From positions 1-5,324 of the forward strand of contig QHVW01000416.1 in assembly GCA_003223675.1 (NCBI GenBank): a stretch of 5,324 nt of DNA, given 5' to 3'. Of the stretch, positions 1 to 5,324 are shown in pieces; positions within the stretch are counted from its first letter, which is position 1; the number at the start of each line of letters is the position of its first letter. Source of the stretch: Acidobacteriota bacterium (GTDB lineage Bacteria; Acidobacteriota; Thermoanaerobaculia; Multivoradales; UBA5704). The notes beneath the pieces were generated by a model. The model was not told the origin of the DNA, ran no database searches, and saw nothing but the letters and a program-made list of their open reading frames with translations. The position numbers and the translations under genes were made by a program.

Positions 1-2
1 TC

Positions 3-884
3 GACTTCCGCCGCCCGCTGAAGACGGCGCGGGTGCCGGCGGCGGGGGAGGAGCTCCCCTTCGCCTGCGGCGGCAACCTGCTGGTCCGCCGCGCCTCCTT
101 CCTGGAGGCCGGCGGCTTCGACGAGAGCTACTTCGCCTACCTGGAGGACGTCGACCTCGGCTGGCGCCTGTGGTCCGGGGGGGAGCGCGTCGTCTTCGCG
201 CCGGGCGCGGTGGTGCATCACCGCTCCAGCGCCACGAGCGACCTGCTGGGGCTCTACAACCGCGGCTTCCTCTTCGAGCGCAACGCCTTCCTGACCGCCT
301 ACAAGAATTACCAGGACGGCCTCTGGGAGAAGGTCCTGCCGGCCGTGATGCTCACCCTGCTCTCCCGCACCCAAGCGCTCCTGCTCGCCAATCCCGGCAT
401 GGATACCCTGCGCATCGACCCCTACTCTGGCCACATCGCCAATACCGCCTCAAAAGCGGGTCCGAAGACGCTCTCCTCCACGATCGAGCTGCCGCCTGCG
501 ACCACCTGGGAGGGATTCAAGATCCGCTGGCGCGGCTACGGCCCGAGGGATTTCCTGCGGCGGGGGCTGCGCAAGCTGGGGATCGCCCCGTCACCCGTTG
601 CCACGCCCGACGGTCCCCGTCTCACCGACGAGCGGACGATCGCCCAATTCCGGGCCCTCCACTGGCTGACCGGGCACCTGGACGGCGCCGCCGCGGCACG
701 GGCCTCTGTACAGAGACGCCGGAAGCGGCCCGACCGTGAAATTTTCGAGCGCTTTCCGGCGTACCTCGTCCCCACCTATCCGGGGGACCGGGAGCTGTTC
801 GCCAGCCCGGGGTTCCAGGCGTGGCTGCCGGAGGAGCTGCCGCTGCGGCGGGCGGAGATGGGAGAGATCATGGAGATGGGGTGA
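3..884 (+). CDS. Family 2 glycosyltransferase, C-terminal part (5' end cut by window edge)
   Basis: The open frame runs in from the left edge (first whole codon at 3) and stops with TGA at 882-884, so the true start is outside the window; the GTG at 33 is an internal codon. The visible part begins late in the GT-A catalytic domain: a CGGNLLVRR segment, then GGFDESYFAYLEDVDLGWRL, whose Glu-Asp pair (144-149) fits the catalytic-base motif of rhamnosyltransferase-like GT2 enzymes, then PGAVVHHRSSAT with a His pair at 216-221 where this family often has a metal or phosphate ligand. After about residue 80 comes a tail of roughly 210 residues, with a helical RGFLFERNAF segment and no domain I recognise. 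Family knowledge suggests transfer of an activated sugar to a polysaccharide or lipid-linked acceptor at the cytoplasmic face of the membrane. Acceptor and sugar cannot be read from this. The gene ends 38 bp before the left inverted repeat. Confidence 0.85.
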   Translation, partial: DFRRPLKTARVPAAGEELPFACGGNLLVRRASFLEAGGFDESYFAYLEDVDLGWRLWSGGERVVFAPGAVVHHRSSATSDLLGLYNRGFLFERNAFLTAYKNYQDGLWEKVLPAVMLTLLSRTQALLLANPGMDTLRIDPYSGHIANTASKAGPKTLSSTIELPPATTWEGFKIRWRGYGPRDFLRRGLRKLGIAPSPVATPDGPRLTDERTIAQFRALHWLTGHLDGAAAARASVQRRRKRPDREIFERFPAYLVPTYPGDRELFASPGFQAWLPEELPLRRAEMGEIMEMG

Positions 885-921
885 GAATCCCGTCTTCACC
901 GTCTGTGGAATCGGGGCGTCC

Positions 922-973
922 TGCCCTCCGAGGCCTCACCCCCTGGCCCCCTCTCCACTTCGTGGAGAGGGGG
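922..973. repeat. Left inverted repeat with hairpin
   Basis: This is the left 52-bp arm, matching 1438-1489 in inverted orientation. Its inner part is a perfect hairpin: CCCCCTCTCCAC at 947-958, loop TTC at 959-961, and GTGGAGAGGGGG at 962-973. On the inner side the sequence continues at 974-990 with an imperfect echo of the 3' stem (GTGGAGGAGAGGGG at 977-990) that the right copy lacks. No T-run follows the stem, so it is not a classical intrinsic terminator, although it lies just downstream of the glycosyltransferase stop and could impede transcription or protect the 3' end. Confidence 0.95.
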
Positions 974-1028
974 AACGTGGAGGAGAGGGGTTGCCATTCC
1001 GGTACGGATTCCGATAAAAATAGCAGGT

Positions 1029-1475
1029 ATGGAGAGGAAATTGCGGCGGGGGCCGATACCAGCGCGGACGGTGAAATCCCGCGCTCAGATCCTCCGGGCG
1101 TCACCGACGCCGGCGGAACGGGAGATGTGGGAGATCCTGCGGGATCGCAGGCTGGCGGGGATCAAGTTCCGCCGGCAGTCCCCGATCAGCATCTTCGTCG
1201 CTGACTTCTACTGCGCTCGCCTGAAGCTGATCGTTGAGCTGGATGGCGACGTCCATTCAGACCCCCACCAGGTCGCCCATGACAAGAATCGCGACTCCTA
1301 TCTGCGCTCCCTCGGCTGTACCATCCTGCGCTTCCCCAACCGCGATCTCTTCCAGAACCGGGAAGCCGTTCTCTCCCAAATCCTGGCGGTCGCCACCACT
1401 CTCCAGGCGCAAGCAGACGAGCCTCCCGGACCGAGCTCCCCCTCTCCACGAAGTGGAGAGGGGGCCGGGGGGTGA
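1029..1475 (+). CDS. DUF559 / Vsr-like endonuclease-domain protein
   Basis: This is a complete 148-residue frame from ATG at 1029 to TGA at 1473-1475. It matches the DUF559 pattern of the PD-(D/E)XK/Vsr-like nuclease fold: an N-terminal helix TPAEREMWEILRDRRLAG (27-44), KFRRQSPI (46-53), FVADFYC with Asp59, LIVELDGDVH with Glu70, Asp72 and His76, then D85-KNR and the C-terminal LGCTILRFPNRDLF (95-108). Asp59 and Glu70/Asp72 are the probable metal ligands, so the nuclease core looks intact. Its length is usual for the family, whose cellular role is not established. Residues from about 137 on (PSPRSGEGAGG) are encoded by the right inverted repeat and are probably not part of the fold. I see no convincing ribosome binding site: AGCAGG sits almost against the ATG, so the start rests on the frame and domain limits. 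It is the only gene between the two repeats. Confidence 0.85.
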   Translation: MERKLRRGPIPARTVKSRAQILRASPTPAEREMWEILRDRRLAGIKFRRQSPISIFVADFYCARLKLIVELDGDVHSDPHQVAHDKNRDSYLRSLGCTILRFPNRDLFQNREAVLSQILAVATTLQAQADEPPGPSSPSPRSGEGAGG

Positions 1476-1489
1476 GGCCTCGAAGGGCA
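1438..1489. repeat. Right inverted repeat with hairpin, overlapping the DUF559 3' end
   Basis: This is the right 52-bp arm, the reverse complement of 922-973 with two mismatches. Its hairpin is CCCCCTCTCCAC at 1438-1449, loop GAA at 1450-1452, and GTGGAGAGGGGG at 1453-1464, with a perfect 12-bp stem. The DUF559 frame enters the repeat at codon 137 and stops inside it at 1473-1475. No T-run follows, so any terminator role would not be of the standard kind. Confidence 0.95.
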
Positions 1490-1546
1490 CCGGCATCTTG
1501 GATCGCCCCAACCCCTTGAATCCAAAAATCCGAATCCCATCCGCTT

Positions 1547-1559
1547 TTCTGGACCAGAA
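1547..1559. promoter_or_regulatory. 13-bp palindrome, candidate upstream activator site
   Basis: TTCTGG-A-CCAGAA is a perfect 6+1+6 inverted repeat. Its centre (1553) is about 88 bp upstream of the start site predicted from the sigma-54 element at 1615-1630, within the usual enhancer distance for NtrC-family activators, which bind as dimers to such palindromes. The regulator encoded at 4442 is the obvious candidate ligand, but its DNA-binding domain is outside the window. A single short palindrome can arise by chance. Confidence 0.3.
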
Positions 1560-1614
1560 TCCCCAAAACCGTGGGAAAATCGCTACTTAGAGCCGGTTCA
1601 AAATGTCGTGCCCG

Positions 1615-1630
1615 TGGCATAGAAAGTGCT
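1615..1630 (+). promoter_or_regulatory. Sigma-54 (-24/-12) promoter for the kinase-regulator operon
   Basis: TGGCATAGAAAGTGCT matches the sigma-54 consensus TGGCAC-N5-TTGCW closely. The invariant GG is at 1616-1617 and the invariant GC at 1628-1629, with exactly the required 12-bp phase. Deviations are T for C after TGGCA and G for the first T of TTGC. Transcription would start near 1641, giving a leader of about 39 nt before the kinase ATG at 1680. The operon itself encodes a GAFTGA-bearing sigma-54 activator, which makes the match more believable. Confidence 0.65.
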
Positions 1631-1679
1631 TCTTGGCCCCTTCGGACTGGGGGGACATTCCAATTTTCTTGGTTGCCTT

Positions 1680-4441
1680 ATGATTTCGGCTCGCTTCTTC
1701 CGGTTGGCGATCTGCCTTGCGCTCGCCCTTCTGGCCGTCGGCCTCGGGGGGTTGAGCGTCCATCGCAAGATCGAGGCGTTCCAGCCGCTCGGCTTCGAGG
1801 CGGTGCCGGCGCGCGGCGGCTTCCAGGTCGTCCGCGTCGAGCGGCCGGAGTCGGGGCTGAAGCGCGGGGACCAGATCGTCCTCGTCAACGGCGGCGAGGC
1901 CGCCACCCGCCAGCAGCTCGCCGAGCGCCTCAAGGAGCGCCCCGAGAGCGAGCTGCTGGTCACGAGGGACGCTCAGCTCGCCCAGATCCATTACCACCGG
2001 CCGGACGTCCAATTCGATTTCCCGTATCTGATCCTCGCCCTCATCGGCACCCTCTACCTGGGGGTCGGCCTGTTCACGCTGGTGCGCCACGGCGGCCGGC
2101 AGAGCCTCCTGTTCTACCTCTGGTGCCTGACCTCGGCGTCGCTCTACCTGCTCGACGCCACGCCGCCGGTGGATGTGGCCTTCGCCGCCATCTACCTGCT
2201 CGATACGGTGGCCTACATCCTGCTGCCGGCGCTCACGGTCCACCTCTTCCTGGTGTTCCCATCGCCGCTGCCCGGCTCCGAGCGGTTCCGGCGTCTGATC
2301 CCGTTTCTCTATCTGCCGGCGGCGGCGCTCCTGGCGCTGCAGCTAGACCTCATGCTGGCCAACGGCCGCTGGATCTTCGGCCGCGTCACCACGGAGCGAA
2401 TCGCGGCGCTCGCCCAGATCAACCGGGTCCATCTCATGGTCCTGGGCCTGGTGGCGGTGGGGCTGCTCTTCTACCGCTTCCGCCGCGGCGCCGCCTGGGA
2501 GCAGCACCGGCAGCTCCAGTGGATCGCCTACGGCGTGGGCGGCGGCTACCTGCCGTTCCTGCTCCTCTACTTCGCGCCCAACACGCTGCACGTCCACGTG
2601 CCCATGGCCCTGACCTCGATCGCCGTGGTGCCGCTGGCTCTGGTGCCGCTGACCTTCGCCTACGCCATCCTGCGCTACAAGCTGTGGGACATCGAGGTCA
2701 TCGTCCGCGACACGATCTCCTGGACGCTGACCCTGCTGCTGGGCACCATCGGCTTCTCGCTGATCAACTTGGGCGTCAACCGCGGGATCTCCGCGGAGCT
2801 CCCGATGGTCCGCAACGTCTTCCTGTTCGTCTCCGGGCTGATGCTCGCCGGGCTCCTGGTGCCGGCGCGTTCGGCCATCTCGTCGGTGCTCGAGCGGCTG
2901 CAATACCGCGACACCTTCGGCAAGCGCCGGGCCCTTTCGGGCTTCGGCCGCGAGCTGCTCCACGAGCGCGACCTCGGCCGCCTCTGCATCGCTCTCCTCG
3001 ACGGCATCGAGGATGGGGTCCAGGTCGGCAAGGCCAATCTCTACCTCGCCCAAGGGGAGACGCTGGTGGCCGTCCACCCCGAGGCGGAGCTGCCGGACCG
3101 GCTGCCGTACGGCGTGCTCGGCACCGAGGTCTGGGGACGGGACCTGGCGCCGCTCTCCGGAGTGGCCATGCCGGGCGAGCCGCTGTCGCCCGCCACCCGG
3201 CTGTTCGTGGCCGGATATCGCTACGCCTTCCCCCTCACCGTGCGCGGCCGGGGGATCGGCCTGGTCTTCACCGGCTACAAGGCTGACCATTCGCCGCTCA
3301 ACAGCGAGGACACGGAGCTGATCCGCCACCTGCTCAGCCAGGCGGCGCTGGCGATCGAGAACGCGCAGCTCATGGGCCAGCTCCAGATCCGCCTGGAAGA
3401 GGTGCAGCAGCTCCAGCGGTATACGGAGGGGATCTTCGAGTCGTCCCCGGCCGGCATCGCGGTGCTCGACGGCGACCGCCGGCTGGTGTCGGTGAACAGC
3501 GCCTTCTGCCGCCTGCTGGGCAAGGACCGCGCCGAGCTGATCGGCGGCGGTCTGGAGGCGGTGCTGCCGGTCGATCCGCTCCCGGCGCCCGGCGAAGGGC
3601 CGGTCGAGGTGAGCTGGTGCGATCCGTCCGGCGCCGAGCGCCATCTCCAGCTCTCGCTCGCCGCCTTCGAGCGCGACCGGCGCCAGGGGCTCTACGTGCT
3701 GGTGCTCCACGACGTCTCGGAGCGGGTGGCGATGGAGAACGCCCTGCGCGAGAAGGACCGCCTGGCCGCCCTCGGCATGCTGGCCGCCGGAGTGGCCCAC
3801 GAGGTCAACACCCCGATCACCGGAATCTCGAGCTACGCCCAGATGTTGCTCGAAGAGACGGCGCCCTCGGACCCCCACTATGAGATCCTCAAGAAGGTCG
3901 AGCGGCAGACGTTCCGGGCCTCGCGGATCGTCAACAACCTGTTGGAATTCGCCCGCAAGCGCCAGAACGAGCCGAAGCCGGTGGATCTCGCGCCGGTGGT
4001 CGGCGAGTGCCTCGACCTCTTGGGGGACCGGATGTCGAAGCGGCGGATCGAGATCGGCTGGAACCCGTCGTCTGAGCCCGCGCGGGTGATGGGGTGCGAC
4101 GGCGAGCTCCAGCAGGTGTTCACGAATCTGATCCTGAACGCCGTCGACGCCATGAGCGAGACGGGCGGCCGGCTGGACGTCGATCTGGAGGCGAGCGATT
4201 CGACGGTCACCGTGAAGGTGGCGGACAGCGGGCCGGGCATCCCGCCCGAGAAGCTGGAGATGATCTTCCAGCCGTTCTATTCGACGAAGCTCAACCGCGG
4301 AGGGACCGGTCTGGGGCTTTCGATCAGCTATGACATCGTGCGCCGGCATGGGGGAGATCTGCGAGTGGTGAGCCGGCCCGGGGAGGGCGCCTGCTTCCTC
4401 GTGGAGCTTCCCCGCTACAGGGACGCTCCGGGCACGACCGC

Positions 4442-4445
<4 letters not shown>
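1680..4445 (+). CDS. Membrane sensor histidine kinase (TM-PDZ-multiTM-GAF-PAS-HisKA-HATPase)
   Basis: The 921-residue protein is probably the sensor that phosphorylates the regulator encoded next. Domains, counted from ATG 1680: first TM at 7-26; PDZ-like region at about 31-97 (GLKRGDQIVLVNG at 59-71); a block of some eight to ten hydrophobic segments at about 115-397, with HLFLVFPSP (188-196) and YAILRYKLWDIEVIVRDT (328-345), seen in kinases with multi-TM sensor regions; GAF at about 435-563; a short helical linker; PAS at about 582-685; HisKA with phospho-acceptor His707 in HEVNTP, where Glu708 and Thr711 fit the phosphatase motif ExxT; HATPase with N box NLILNAVDAM (Asn820), G1 DSGPGIP (849-855), F box FQPFYST (863-869) and G2 GTGLGLS (875-881). 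All catalytic boxes are intact. An in-frame GTG at 1626 would add 18 residues but lies within the sigma-54 promoter, so ATG 1680, just ahead of the hydrophobic N terminus, is preferred although its ribosome binding site is poor. The PDZ-plus-multi-TM layout recalls ComP-type kinases. The signal sensed is unknown. Confidence 0.94.

Positions 4446-5324
<879 letters not shown>

Larger units (their letters stand above)
922..1489. mobile_element. Putative inverted-repeat-bounded cassette carrying a DUF559 gene
   Basis: Two 52-bp sequences, 922-973 and 1438-1489, are reverse complements at 50 of 52 positions (mismatches at 944/1467 and 928/1483) and enclose exactly one gene. By eye the enclosed gene uses more A/T-ending codons than its neighbours (for example AAA, TTG, ATA, CCA, GTT, TCA). 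No transposase is present and I see no target-site duplication outside the repeats. Beyond the outer ends there is only a weak continuation: GGGGCG at 913-918 and CGCCCC at 1504-1509. The layout resembles REP-type or MITE-type units with a cargo nuclease. The alternative is two independent copies of an abundant intergenic repeat that happen to flank a gene. The repeats are certain; mobility is inferred. Confidence 0.4.

Noticed and set aside
947..973. Left hairpin as an intrinsic terminator of the glycosyltransferase gene
   Set aside because: The stem is strong but no T-run follows (GAACGTGG instead), and the same hairpin recurs inverted at 1438-1464, so it is better explained as part of a repeat family.
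821..1204. Open frames of both strands crossing the left inverted repeat
   Set aside because: They overlap the end of the glycosyltransferase, the repeat and the start of DUF559 in other frames; no conserved content.
913..1509. GGGGCG (913-918) and CGCCCC (1504-1509) as the true outer ends of a longer inverted repeat
   Set aside because: They pair only after an insertion of about 11 nt on the right side. At 6 bp in GC-rich DNA this is too weak to move the boundaries from 922 and 1489.
1517..1545. TTGAAT at 1517-1522 as the -35 box of a sigma-70 promoter
   Set aside because: No acceptable -10 hexamer lies 16-18 bp downstream; the sequence there is CCATCCGC.
1567..1598. AACCG (1567-1571) and CGGTT (1594-1598) as a second activator site
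   Set aside because: A 5-bp inverted match across a 22-bp gap is expected by chance in a region of this size.
1571..3286. 571-residue + strand open frame rich in Arg, Ala, Pro and Gly
   Set aside because: It is a shadow of the kinase in another frame: low complexity, no domain, and the kinase frame carries all the recognisable motifs.
2343..4349. 668-residue - strand open frame opposite the kinase
   Set aside because: Its composition (His, Arg, Glu, Gln-rich) is that expected for the antisense of a GC-rich gene. No domain, and it lies wholly over the kinase.

Overview
The window is a GC-rich bacterial chromosomal segment with all genes on the + strand. GC-rich codon use, an NtrC-type sigma-54 activator and a large multi-domain membrane histidine kinase would fit Acidobacteriota or another deep-branching GC-rich phylum. 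The taxon is a guess from style, because no taxonomic marker gene is present.

Layout: (1) 3-884 holds the C-terminal part of a family 2 glycosyltransferase, cut by the left edge. (2) 922-1489 is a 568-bp unit with near-perfect 52-bp inverted repeats at both ends (50 of 52 positions match). Each repeat contains a perfect 12-bp-stem hairpin. The only gene between them encodes a 148-residue DUF559/Vsr-like endonuclease, whose last 12 or so codons and stop lie inside the right repeat. (3) 1490-1679 is a lower-GC regulatory region with a good sigma-54 (-24/-12) promoter at 1615-1630 and, about 88 bp upstream of its predicted start site, a perfect 13-bp palindrome that could be an activator site. 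(4) 1680-4445 encodes a 921-residue membrane sensor kinase (TM, PDZ-like domain, multi-TM block, GAF, PAS, HisKA, HATPase). (5) 4442-5324 encodes the partner NtrC-family response regulator, overlapping the kinase by 4 bp and cut by the right edge within its AAA+ domain.

The kinase and regulator form a translationally coupled two-component operon. The regulator activates sigma-54 RNA polymerase and the operon appears to have its own sigma-54 promoter, so positive autoregulation is the simplest reading. That promoter also argues for a kinase start at 1680 rather than the longer open frame from 1626, which would begin inside the promoter.

The best candidate for something undescribed is the inverted-repeat-bounded DUF559 unit, which looks like a small self-contained mobile or repeat-associated cassette. 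With only one copy in view, mobility is an inference.
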